Of a stretch of DNA of 64,000 bases, positions 25,101-37,628 are shown piece after piece. The first letter of the stretch is position 1. Each line of letters begins with the position of its first letter. The DNA comes from Sphagnum compactum. Its lineage: Eukaryota; Bryophyta; Sphagnopsida; Sphagnales. The stretch lies in NCBI GenBank assembly GCA_965153455.1, contig OZ234493.1:34834213-34898212 (forward strand). The letters are read 5' to 3'. A program made the translations under genes and the position numbers. The notes beneath the pieces are model-generated. The model was not told the origin of the DNA. It saw nothing but the letters and a program-made list of their open reading frames with translations, and searched no databases.

Positions 25101-26740
25101 AAGGCAACTTTGGCATTTAAAAATAAAATTAAAATCCTTTATATGAGTTGCACTGGAGTTTTTTCTGTTGCCAAGTGATGAAAATTTCTTATGAAAAGAA
25201 AATACCGGTAATACAATATAGGCAACACCTTCCATGTAAACAAAAATGGAGTTAAAACCCCCTCCATGGTGTTTTAACTCTTAGGTGAAGAAGTGTTCGA
25301 GTTTGTGGTTGTTTTAATTAGGGTTAGGGTTTTAGTTAGTCAATTTGATAGCGGCAATGGATTTTGGTGGTCCTCACAAATGAGAAGTTATTGTTTATGT
25401 TTGGGTTTGATTGGTGGTTTCGAGATTTTTTGTGTGGTTTGTCAATGTGTGTTAAGGTTTGCAAAGTTGGGGGTTTGTAAAGCTGCAAGAGTGGTCATGG
25501 TGGTAATAATAATAAGCATGTGGCTGCTGGTGGTGGTGTGGCTTCTCCATATGTGAGTATGGTTGTTCATGTTTGACCTAAATTTTCATCACATTGTTTT
25601 TCTTAGTGGGAAACAATGGTGTCAACAACAAGCAATTCTCCCATTCAGAACAAGGTAAAGCTAATAGAGGCACGATCATTTCTCTTATCGTAGCAATGAA
25701 AGATTTTTCTTTAAGAAATAGTGTCCTGTTTGGGATTCTTTACAATTTTGTTATTGGTTTATTCCTCTACTAGGTGAAAAGTTTTTGCTTGAAATTTTGA
25801 CCATGTATACACATGTAGAAAAACATTTTTTATAGCCTTCTTTTGCACTACAAGATTATTTGCAATAGTGTTGTGTGCAACAATAATTTGCTTTGTGATA
25901 AACTTACCCTATAAAACAACGGGTGTGTCACATTGTGACCTTGCCATTTACATTAAAGGTATCTGAAGGCAAAAAAAGAATTATGGAAACTCAAATATTT
26001 CACCATGCAAAATTATAATCTTCAAAAAATCCTTTAAAAGAAACCAAAATCCTTCAAGATATTATAACTCTGTAACTAATCTCAAGTTTCAATGTCACAA
26101 GCCAAAATATCATCTTTCAAGAATCCTCATTTAAAAATAGACCTCTAACCTAGGGGCCAAAATCCCTTAAGCTACTATACTCTATATCGAATCTAAACAC
26201 AATATCCTTGCCTTGGTAGGCAAGGCCAACAAACCTTGTTCAAAGTGTTTGCAACAACAAGAATGTTCCCCTCTTGTATGTTAAGAGTATCAACAGCGTA
26301 CTTACCTACAAATTTAGTGACCCAAGTAACTATTCCAATTTAAACCCTTTTGTTCTTTTCAAAAATCTACCAAGCTTGTAAACCACTTGGGTTTTGCTTT
26401 TAATAGCAATTTTAAGTTTCCATGACTTCTCTCTCAATATTTCAAGTTGCAAGTCTAAATATTTTTTTTTGAGATTTAGGATATTGATTGCAATGTTGCG
26501 TTCTTTCAACATATTGGCCATAACTATTCAAGTTGAATTAGGTCATAATTTGAGAATTTCAAAAGTTATTGACATATATGTGTTAGAGATAACAAGCTTC
26601 ACAACATATTGGGCTTGAATAAGGTCATTGCATGGCTATAGGTTACATAATAATTAGTTGAAAACATTTTTGCTACCTCTAATGGATCTCAATATTGTAC
26701 ATGTGACTACAAATGATATCCAGTTGGATATTTTAGTGTA
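25101..26740. other. Intergenic, no gene seen
   Basis: AT-rich spacer without repeats that I could define and without a protein-like frame. Confidence 0.4.
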
Positions 26741-26744
26741 ACCT

Positions 26745-27745
26745 CCTTTTCCTTTTGTTGAAATGGTGGTAGATTTGAAATTTTTATATGCATACTATGT
26801 GGTTGAATATGCACGGATCTTGTGATCATAAATATCACATTTTATGCATGTAAACATGGTTGTGACTATGGCGATTGGTCAATTGCTTCTCAGTTTTGCT
26901 TCTATTTTCTCAAGTGTAAACTCTTTTTTCTACTTGTTGAAATGTTCGGTTGCAACATAAGGTGAACCATTTTTTGCATCACATTGCAATTTTTTGTAAA
27001 ATGTCATGCATTGACATGTCATACAACCATCACTATGTCAAATTTTCCATTGGTTTCAAATTTTTAACTTGAATAAAATATTTTTTTATTGCACCATATA
27101 TATACACCACATATAGAGTAATGAACTTTTGAATTAAAAAAATATCAACTAATTTTTTACTTGTGATTTTATATAAATAATTTCTTTTAATGGATTGTGT
27201 TTGGGATATTTTATAGGGACTCAAAACATGATATATTAAAGCAAAAGGAACATAGATGTAAAAGTTTTGTTAAAAACTTTAACCCCATAAAAAGTTAAGG
27301 ACTTTTAAATGTCTTAAAATGAACCTTATTTTCAAAAGTTCATATCATAATCATTTTTTATGGATTTCAATATTTTTTGCTCTTGAAATGGATGTTAAAA
27401 AGTTATCTAATTGGGCTTTTATTCATATAACCACCTTGTAGTCCCCCACTTAAGCAATGGTATCATATTATATTATCATTTTAACACTAATGAATGAATT
27501 TTTAATGAACTATTTATCTATCATAATTGGATTGTTGTATTTTGCAACCACCCTAGTGGAAACCTGAAACTTTTATATCCTTATTATGTGGTTGGCTATG
27601 CATGGACTTGTCTTGTGATTGTAAATGTCACATTTTATCCATGTGAACAAGGTTGTGACTATTGTGGTTGGTCAATTGATTTTCAATTTTGTTTCTATTT
27701 TTTCAAGTGTATCCTTTTTTTTCAATTTGGTGAAATGGTGGAAGA
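26745..27745. repeat. Direct duplication of about 200 bp, 0.8 kb apart
   Basis: 26,760-26,945 and 27,570-27,745 align along their length, sharing ATGTGGTTG…TATGCA.GGA, CACATTTTAT.CATGT, GGTTGTGACTAT and GGTCAATTG. The copies have diverged to about 75-80% identity by eye. The interval between them is ordinary AT-rich spacer. Confidence 0.7.
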
Positions 27746-28929
27746 TTTGAAATTTACAAAAGGTTTTCCTTTTTGGTAGCATAAAATTAGTTTAGATAAA
27801 AGCAAGACTTGAAGATGTTTGTTTAATGTTCATTACGTAACTATACAATATTTTGAAGATTTCAACATGATTGAGCTTAGAGTTACACATTAATTGAAAT
27901 CTATAAATTTCATTTGATAGGTTTTGATTGCTACAACAAAACTTAAAGTCTTGCTAAAGATATCATCTAAGCAACAACTATAATAAGTTAGTTTTTTCAA
28001 ATGTTAGGTGTGTAATTTGTGTTTGAATATATGTGTTGATCAACATAGCTCATTTGTGTTTCTACTTGAACCTTGCCATATACATGCATATGGTATTGCA
28101 TTCAAATCAAGAGCTTGAGCTTGCTAACTTCAACTATAGTTTTGAGTTTTGTTTTGTTTTGTTTTGTTTTTGGCATTATTAATTGTTGGATTTTGAAATA
28201 GTATTGGTCAAGATGAGCATGTTACATTCTTGGTTTCCTAGTTTTTCAAAGTGTTTAGGTTTTTTTTTTTGTCATTTATGGTAATATACTTGTTTTGGGT
28301 TCTTCCAAAGTGTCAAAATTTTGATCTAAACAATGTTCCTTTCAAGATATCTTCTATTGTTTTCTTTGTTGTAGGTTGTTTGGTGTTGGGAGGATATTAT
28401 GTCAAAGTTATTATACTAAAAGGCAATTAATTATAATCTAATGGAGTTCAACATTGCATTACAACATTATCTTCTTGGTGTTCTAATGGCATTTAATCTT
28501 AGATTGCAAAAACCTCATGCTCTAGGTTCAATTTGATTGTTGTGTGTCGTTTTGTAGAGCTATGTTGTTGAGAAATGAAAAATCTATAAACCACATATTA
28601 ATGTGTAAATCTTGTCAAAAAAACTGGATGCTGGCAAACCTTTAAACTTAATTTTACAAAATCATGTCATCAATAATAAACCAAATATTATTATTAATAA
28701 ATGTTAAATAAAATAATTTATTTTTAAAATTGTACCATATCTTGTTCAATGCTCCAATTACAAGGACATAGACAATGCAAAATGCATGGAATCATTGTGA
28801 ATGTTCCAACAAATTTGAAAATGTATTACCTCTGGTGCCATAAAAAAAAAATTAAAATTTTTTTCTAAAAAAAATTGGAATACAATATAACACATTAGTG
28901 CAAAACCTATTAAATCCTAAATAGATTAT

Positions 28930-31622
28930 TGATGAAAATTCACAATCATTGACAATTATTCCAAGAGAAGGTTTTCAACCACTTGGATTATTCCATCATG
29001 CACATTTTGAGAAATATAAATTTTCTATGTTGTTTTTTGGCCATACAATACCATCTTTTGCATGTTCATACCAAAAAAACACGTTGAACTCACAAGTGTT
29101 AATAGGAAAAATTCATATCATATAATAAATATATATTTCCAAACAATTGAAATCTTGATACATTTTATATTATCTTCTACATGGATCCATATCCAAAAAG
29201 AAAAATTATCATATCGAATTCACATAAGTAGCAATGTGTCAAATAATGTAAACTTAAACAAAAAATTGAAATCAAATTTAGGTTATAGAAAACTAGCTTG
29301 TATAAAAACATCCCTATATTATTTAAATTGTCTTCAAAAAAAATGTTTTGCAACAATTAAACAACTTGGCTTGTAATTTTTTTTGTAACATTTATCACAA
29401 GTGTAAATAATTGGCCTATTATTTTTTTAGGTATGTTATTATGAACATAAAACTAATATTTTTAGAAAAAAAATAATGACACTTATTTTTAATCAATGAA
29501 ATGAACAATTTTTTATTTTAAAAAAATCAATCAACAAGTTTAGTTCATGACCATGGATTGATATTGTTTATATATGCTCCTATTTTTGGAATTTTTACAA
29601 ACAAAGAAATTAATTTTTTTGTACTTCCAATCTTTGTGAAACAACAACTCAATTTTTTTAAAAACCTGTTGACATGGGATAAGGTGTAGAAATTCCATTT
29701 GATGACTTTCCTTCAAATTATTTACAAATAAATAAAGACACTTATTTACTTGCTTTACAATGCAAATTACAAAAACCAAAATTCTATTTAAAACATAAAC
29801 CAAATTATATATAAACAAATGTATTTAGCATACATGTAGGACCTTTATGCAAAGCAAATATAGATGCACAATTTATTTTATATCCATATGCTTTTGCATC
29901 TTATTACTTTGTTCATTTTTAAAAATTAACAAAATTTGTGACACAAAAAATCAAATCCATATTTGACAAATGTAAATGTGAAGACATTAAAGCATTTGAG
30001 TGAATTTTTAAAAATTAAGGAATGCACACCAAATGTCAATATAACAAATAATACAATATTGTGTCAATTCCATTATATCATTGCACAAGATCATTTCAAT
30101 TTGTAAACATATGTGCAAAACATGATAGAACTTTTATATTTTATTACAAAAAATAGATTATTTATCCCTAACTTCAACAAAAATTCACTTTAAATCATTA
30201 ATTGATAAATACAAAGCACGAAATCAAACATTAAATCACCTTTGTTTAGCAAAATTTGTTACAAATTGTGATATGAAAACATGTAACAAATGTAAACATA
30301 TTAAAATTATTTGTTGGATCTCATTTAATTTTCATAAAGATCCAAAAAACCATTATAAAAAGTTATTACTTTTATTTAAACCTTTCAATATACTAGAAAT
30401 TAAGTTAAAAGGTCAACATTTTTTCATGGAAAGATGTCTATGTGAATGCAAAAGATGACATTGAAAAATCTAAAGAAAATTTGTATATAATTTTCATATT
30501 TCAAATGAATATGGTGATGAATGCAATAATTTACAATCACAAGAACAAGAGTACACCAAAATACGTGAAATGATTTTTTAAGGAAATATTTTAGATGAAA
30601 TTCTTTTTAATGCAAATAATCCACAAAACAACAATATGTTTACAAATAACAAAGAAGTTGAACTGTATGATTTAACATATGAACAATTTTTTTAATTCAA
30701 AAAATTCAGAAAAATAAAACATCGATTCATAATCTTTCCAATTAACAAATAGATGAATGCATACCATATGTTGAAGAATTTTCATCAAACATGAGAAAAC
30801 TTAATGATGAACAAATATTTACTATAGATGATATTATGTATGTACAAACTAAATATCTTTTAAAACCTTTACACATTTTTCTAACAAAAGGTGAATGCAC
30901 ATGAAATTTTTTCGCATTAATGTTATACCGTACAAAGCATGTTAAAATATTACATAAAAATATATTCGAAATGTTGACCTTATAAAACCAAAAGTCATGA
31001 CATTAACATACACGAGAAAAACAATGATACAACCATGGATTTTGCACTTGCCATTCCTTTAAACAAAAATCTTGATGAATTCAAAGCATTGAGTGATGAA
31101 AAACATGATAATTTAATAAAAACTTACAATCAACTATGATTGTTAGTAATAAATGAAATATCATTAGTGCACAACAAAATTTTAACATTTATTGATCGTA
31201 GACTACATGTAATAAAACAAATTCAATCAATTTATTGGGAGTTTTGATTTTATAATGACATGTGATTTTTACCAACTTCCTCCAATTTGTGATTCACGGA
31301 TTTTTAAATTTAAAAATAACAAATTCAATATTTTGGGAACAAAATTTTGGCAAGAAAATGTTATGAATTACAAAAAGTGATGCGCAAAATTATTTTCATT
31401 TCATTAACATTTTGAATAGGTTTCAAACTACTTCACAGAAAAATGAGAACATAAATTTCATCAATAATATTTGTTTAAAGTTGCCACCAATAGACAACAC
31501 ACTAGCACATTCTATATAAACCTTAAAACCACTACCCGTAATAAAATTATATATGAAAAAATTCCATGTCAAACATTCAAATTGATAATATTGCCATTTT
31601 TCACACATGTGGTTTCCATCAT

Positions 31623-31673
<51 letters not shown>

Positions 31674-32879
31674 AGTAGAATTATAGGTTGGAAATTATGC
31701 AACATTATATGGTCTTGTAAATGGCGTAGATGGCATTTTTCAAGATTATACATTATTTTTTTCAAAACCATTAATATGAGTAAATTTTTGCAATTCATGA
31801 ATTTGAGCTAATAAACAAATTAAACACTCACATATGCAAAGAATTCCCTATAATTGACAAAAATTGGACACCAATTGAATGAAAATTTACTAAAATACAA
31901 ATAAATAGCAACCTTTCTCATATTATCACAATGGTTCAATTCCCTATTCAATTGGTTGCAGGACGCACCATTCATTATGCACAAGGTTTAACTTTTGATC
32001 ATCTTGCATTTGAATCAATTAGTGTAACAAACATGGGATAATGCATACAACATTATCTCAAATTCGTTTTAAAGAACACCTATCCATCATGAAACAAAAA
32101 CTTTCAAATAGATTCTTTTGTACAACAAAAAATTCATTGTCTCATAATAACTACATGATATGAAATAATGATCGCTTGTTTAAAGTCATAGCATAAAAAA
32201 TTTATTGTCATAAAATTTTAAATACTTGTTCCTTAAAATCACATTTCCAAAACATTATTAAATATCCAAATTTACTTGCATAGCATATTTCGTTTAAATG
32301 AAACAAGAATTCAAACACACCGAGAAATTTACAACGTTATGTCAAAAAAATAAATCTCATCATGTCATAATGGCCATGGAACAATGATATTTTGTGATGT
32401 AATAATATATTTATCACATAAATTTTTAACAACAAATTAAAGTGTTGCTTTTTATTTGTATTTTTCAATGAAAACACATGAAAAGCTTTGTACATAATTG
32501 CAATTTATAAACCACCACAAATGAACACAATTCTTTTCATTCCTAAATTATAATTTTAAAAATGCCTAACAATTTTCCAACCATAATAATAGGAGATTTT
32601 AACATAAACATGTTAAACAAATACACCTAAATCAATAACGTTGCAAAATTATATAAACAAACACAAATTTTTGAATTGTTTCTATGTATCAAAAGCACAA
32701 CCCTAAATAATATGCAAATAGATCATATATGGATTAATAATTTAACATATAAACAATGTCGTGTTGGATCACCACAAGCTTATTGGACAAATCATAACCC
32801 TATATATTTTGCATTCAAATTACCAAATTATATTCCTCAATCTACTTTACCATCCGCTCATCAAACAATTAAAACTTAA
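28930..32879 (+). mobile_element. Decayed Helitron-like element with helicase and EEP endonuclease relics
   Basis: Plus-strand coding relics lie in the order expected for a Helitron/Helentron polyprotein. At 28,960-29,040 a frame reads REGFQPLGLFHHAHFEKY; 29,270-29,380 reads LGYRKLACIKTSLYYLNCLQ (Helitron_like_N type); near 29,855 ANIDAQFILYPYAFASYYF. Helicase pieces follow: LLVINEISLVHNKILTFIDR (motif II) near 31,140, CDFYQLPP (motif III) near 31,264, and PIQLVAGRTIHYAQGLTF near 31,945. At 32,575 GDFNINML and at 32,715 MQIDHIW…QAYWTNHNPI match an endonuclease/exonuclease/phosphatase domain. Many stops and frameshifts break it, the Walker A region near 30,890 is destroyed, and the region is extremely AT-rich, as expected for long C-to-T decay of methylated DNA. 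Termini were not found. Confidence 0.72.
31625..31670. repeat. (AT)n microsatellite inside the Helitron relic
   Basis: About 23 pure AT units, inserted or expanded within the helicase part of the decayed element. The YI-repeat peptides across it are artefacts. Confidence 0.95.
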
Positions 32880-33094
32880 ATTAAATTACACCTACATCTT
32901 CTATTTATTTTTCAAATCCTTAAATTGGCAGGGCCCAATCTTTTTGTGATGACCAAGCAACTTGGTGATGAGTGATGACCCCCCACCGCCCCGCCCCCAC
33001 CCCACAAAAAGCATATTCAAGAATTGCATTGCGAAGTCACGACCTTTTGTCACAGCAGAAGATATATGTCCATGGAGAGAGTTTTCCTGAAAGT

Positions 33095-33350
33095 AATCCT
33101 CTCTTTTCACCCTGTCTTTGGGCCTCTTTTCATCCACTATCCCCTCCGTGAGCGAGGTCCCCAAAGTACGGAAATTTTATTAAATCTGGGTATGAAATGC
33201 TGAAACTCAGCATCTAATGCACAGGGTTCGAGAGTAATTATAGTAGTTGTACATGTAGGAGCAAAGTGAGAATATATGTAGCCAGCCAGCAGTGGAGGCG
33301 CTCAGGAAAAAGGAAAGAGGGGGTCAAAACTCGATGAAACTCAGTTTTGG
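33095..33350. repeat. Dispersed repeat, partner of 24,590-24,840
   Basis: Second, slightly longer copy of the family carrying AAACTCAGCATCTAATGCA and GGAGGCGCTCAGGAAAAAGG. It lies just downstream of the Helitron relic. Confidence 0.7.
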
Positions 33351-33519
33351 CACAAAAAAAAGTGGTGCATTTCTGAGTTTGACCTCCCTGCCCATTGAAG
33401 GCTAATGTACTTTTCTGCAGGTTTTTTGTTTTGAATCTCACCCGGTTTCGACCAAACTCAGGGTACCGATGCCGTGTTGTCCTGACTTCACGGAAAACTC
33501 TATTTGTTTTTATGTAGAT

Positions 33520-33985
33520 GGGGTGCAACTTCCAATCACAGGACTTCAAACCTTCCACAGTCACTTGTTCTCCAGAGTTTCCACGTTGACACCACTTGCT
33601 GCATTTATAAGTATCTTGTAAGTTCAGTATCTTAGTAGTAGTGTGCTGCGTCATGTGTGTTTTATGTAGATGCGTGCAGCGTCATGTGTTTCATGTCGAT
33701 GTGTGCAGCGTCGTCATGTGTTTCATGTAAATGGGTGCAACTTCCAATCAAAGGATTTCAAACCTTCCACAGTCACTAGTTCTGGAAGATGTTCCATGTC
33801 GACACCACTTGCTGCATATATAAGTATCTTTGTAAGTTTAGTATCTTAGTAGTAGTGTGCAGCGTCATGTGTTTTTTATGTAGATCGGGTGCAACTTCCA
33901 ATCACGGGATTTCAAACCTTCCACAGTCACTTGTTCTGGGAGAGTTTCCATGTTGACACCACTTGCACAAGTACCTTGCAACTTT
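33520..33985. repeat. Three-copy tandem repeat, unit about 155-210 bp
   Basis: Three copies starting at about 33,520, 33,730 and 33,887 share GGGTGCAACTTCCAATCA, TTCAAACCTTCCACAGTCAC, TTGACACCACTTGC and AGTATCTTAGTAGTAGTGTG. The first unit has an extra internal GTGCAGCGTCATGTGTTT duplication. Confidence 0.85.
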
Positions 33986-34295
33986 TTAGTAGTTTGGTTT
34001 GGTTGTGCAGCATCTGGTCTGTAACTTAACCTCTTCCAGGGACCTCTTACAAAAAGCTTTTGTGGGAATGAGTTTTTTTATATTTAAAAACACCACCTGT
34101 CAGCATTTCTTGGCAAAGTTAATGGAGAAGGAGTTTCTAGAGTCAACATTTTTCCTTTGGGATGAGTTAAGCATAATTTATGAATAAAAATATTCCTATG
34201 TCAGTTTAATAGGTAAGAAAAGAAGAAACAAAATCAAATCCAACATTTGGGTTGAGATTTTTATTGTAGATTCTGTTACTGATAATCAAACAAGT

Positions 34296-34505
34296 TTTTG
34301 CTGAAACATTCTATTATTTTGGAAACAAAAAAAAGGGGGTTCTGCAAGCAATCCCAATTTGAGTTTTTCAACAAATTTTGCTGAAATATTCTATTATTTT
34401 GAAAAATGGGTCCTGCAAGCAATCCCAATTTGAGTTTTTCAACATACTCTATTATTTTGAAAAATGGTGTCATGCAATCCCAATATGAGTTTTTCAGAAT
34501 TTTGA
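34296..34505. repeat. Short tandem repeat, unit about 60-85 bp
   Basis: Three copies containing GCAATCCCAATTTGAGTTTT and TTCTATTATTTTGAAAAA words in the same order. Confidence 0.75.
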
Positions 34506-35480
34506 TAGTTGAAGAAGACAAGTCAATAAGGTCCAGTTTGTATTTTGCAGTGGTAAAGCCAATGGGTAGAAGATCAACAATGATTCTTGTCTTGAAGACA
34601 TGCGGGAAAAGGAACTAGAAGGAAGACAAATGGGCCAATGCTTGACAAATTTAATCACGTGTTACAAAACATTTCACTTTGGAAAAAAAATTCTTATGCA
34701 AAACTTATGTTAGGGCAAAAGGATTTCACAATCTTTGGATTTACTAAGTTTGTTGGTTCTTGCAAGAGTTAACATTCGAGGGTCCTCGAATCCTCAAGTG
34801 TTGACAAAATTCAAGGTGTTTCTATTCTTTGAATTTTGAACCTTTGCTATTACTAGCTTGGGAAAATGATTTGCAAGTTGAACAAATATCGGAAGCATTC
34901 CAAACACAAACTTCCTAAGATACAATCAACTCTTAAGGAGAGAGGAAATAGTGTTAAGAATCAAATGAATGCCACAATGTTGACCTACAAATAAGCTAAG
35001 CCTATTTTCTATAAGTCCCTAATAAAAAGAACTCCGTCAATCCTATGTAATAGAAATACAACATAAAATGAGCAAGCTTTTGTCAGAATTGACAGAGTTG
35101 ATGATGATTTGCATCTATTGAACATGAAGTTCATTTGAAATGAAGTTTCCTTTCTATAATTGAAAAAAATGAATGTTATTCAAATTCCACGATAATAATA
35201 CAACAAATGAGTGATAAGAATTATTGGTTCAATTTTCAACACATGTGTTAAAATAATATTTGGGTATAGTTGTAGCAAATTGACAAACCAAATTTATTAT
35301 AAACATGGGTGAAATAAACCATCGCTATTTTGTAAGTAGCATAGGGGCAATTGGAATAATACATAAGGTTTTGTATTTTCACTACTTCAACCTATACAAC
35401 TACTACAATTACTCTTGAGTTTTAACATTTCATATCCAGATTTAATAAAATTCCTTACTTTGTAGACCTCACTCAAAGAG
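34506..35480. other. Intergenic, no gene seen
   Basis: AT-rich spacer. No repeat or protein-like frame was recognised. Confidence 0.4.
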
Positions 35481-35485
35481 GCAAG

Positions 35486-36060
35486 AGTGAACTAGCAGCC
35501 ACCAATGCACCAGTTGGCCATTATGTCCACTAGATGGGTTGCGTTTTTTCATTCGGCACCGAATGGGGTTCATCACAGTCCATTTCTTTTTGCTGTTAAC
35601 CACTGTACTTTTTTTTTTTTTTGGTTCTTGGCCGTTTTTCCCTTGGACCTGACCTCACACATAATTACCCTGCTCATTTTCCTACCCTCATCAGTACTGC
35701 ACCAACCTTGGTACCTTATTTATTATCCCCTACTAACACAACTTCCCTAATAACTAGTTATCTTATTGACCTAGCTACTGTACTAACCACCTACCCTACT
35801 AACCTAGCTACCCTATTAATTACATACCCTACTAACTTAACCACTGTACTAATTACCTACCCTATTGACCTGGCTACCCTACATACACAACCACCTTATT
35901 GACATAAATATTTTACAAACCTAATCACCTTGATAAAGTAACTTGTTTCTTATGTACTAACTTGCCTATCTACTTAACTACCTATCTATCTATGTTTTTT
36001 ACATAGCCAAATACCTAATTAACTACCTACTCACTTTTTCCACCCCCACCCCCCCCCCCT
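35486..36060. repeat. TACC-rich dispersed element, copy 3
   Basis: Begins GTGAACTAGCAGCCACCAAT and continues GCACCAGTTGG, words also present, inverted, at 47,530-47,570. From about 35,690 to 35,990 it is an imperfect tandem array of CTAACCTAGCTACCCTA-like units (period about 36 bp), ending near a short C run at 36,050. The repeating peptide in one frame comes from the array. Confidence 0.6.
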
Positions 36061-36179
36061 CAATCCTACCTATCAATTTATTAAGGTTCACTCATATGTA
36101 AGTATTACAAACAATTTATAGTGGAAACAATGCCATAATTGCAACCATTTTGGTTTAGTTAATGCATATTTTACTAAAT

Positions 36180-36460
36180 TTTGTTTATCTAATTTATTAT
36201 TAAATGGACATTACAATACTTTTTAATGTAATTATTAAAAGTATGTACTATTATGGTTTAAGTTTAGGGTTGAAACACGTAAATTAATTAATAAATTTTT
36301 CACAAATGTATAGTAATTAATCTAAAATAGGTTAAATTTGGGGGAAAAGTTTTAGGGTTTACACATATGTGAAGTAATACAATTGCATTCTATATCTTCT
36401 TCAAAGAGAGTGGAAAAAATTAGGTTGGAGAGATCACACAAAGGTAAAAGAAATATCTTC
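36180..36460. repeat. Direct-repeat family, copy A (B at 41,612; C at 42,905)
   Basis: AGTATGTACTATTATGG, ACGTAAATTAATTAAT, then TTTAGGGTTTACACATATGT, CATTCTATATCTTCTTCAAA and TGGAAAAAATTAGGTT occur here. The second half recurs at 41,612-41,725 and the whole, more diverged, at 42,905-43,180. All are in direct orientation and surround the MULE transposase relic. Confidence 0.65.
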
Positions 36461-37036
36461 TCTTTTGGTTTTATACGAAATTTATTTGATTTTTTTTAAA
36501 GATTAATGTATTTTCTTTCAGTCAATAAATATTTATAGTTTAAAACCTTTAAATTTTGGTTTCTAAATTTTTTCTTATGTTATTTAAATTTTTTTTATTT
36601 TGCATTATATAATTTGTATAATTTGTATAGTTTTTTGGGTTTAGGGCATATATCATTAGGACTTTTTTTTGTTAGGGTTTGTATAATTAGGGTTGTAATA
36701 AGGCTTATGGAAAAATATCATTTGGATTTTTAGGGTTATGCTTTATGATTTAATGTATAGGAATTCGGTTCATATATTTTAGAGCCTAAGGTTTATACTT
36801 TAAATTTTGCTCATTGTATTGGTTTTTGATTTTATCACTTGTTTAGATCTATACCATAATTATGAATTTCCTTTGTCTCCATATGTTCCATATTTGTTAG
36901 AGTTTAGTATTTTCTAACCCACTTTTGTATGAGTTATGATATTTTAAGGTTGTGTTTTCAATTGGGACTACAAACTTTGGTGGAACGTTGTCATCTTTTA
37001 TTCCTAAAGGTATGCATTTGTCTCTTGTTACTTCTT

Positions 37037-37063
37037 TATATATATATATATATATATATATAT
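37037..37063. repeat. (TA)n microsatellite
   Basis: About 13 TA units upstream of the MULE relic. Confidence 0.9.
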
Positions 37064-37628
37064 TCACAATTCAACCTCTTTTCATTTCCTAGTTATTGGA
37101 TATATAAAGGGCGTCAAATTTCATTAAGTATACAACCATAAATAAAGGTTTTATACCTTTACACGGATATTTCATATTCAATATTTTTTTGTAGTTTGAT
37201 GTTTTCATACCCATATGCGAATAATGCATTGATTTTCCACAAGCAACATGGGTTTCTATGGCCTATGGCAGGTATTGCATTTTGCACCTCTCAAACAATG
37301 TGCATTAATTATCATTATGTGGGTTTTACTACATGGAATTTTCAGACATTGTGGGTTTAAGATACAATCCGGGTATTGCATATGTGAACATTTTTAATGA
37401 TGGAAGGTTTAATAGCTCAATGTGGGTATTGCCAAAGTTTGTTTTAATATATGGGTTCATAATGCAAGTATTGTACGTTATGTACATTAGAACAATAGAT
37501 ATTTTATATCATGATATGGGTATTGTAATGGGAATTCCAAGTCACAACATTGAGTTTAAAGGAGCCATGTATGTATTGCATTTTGGGTTTTTGTTCAATG
37601 ATGAATGTTTATAGAATTATAAATTCTA

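Noticed and set aside
35505-35902. Thr/Leu/Tyr repeat protein
   Set aside because: Comes from the 36-bp TACC-type array; no splice or start evidence.
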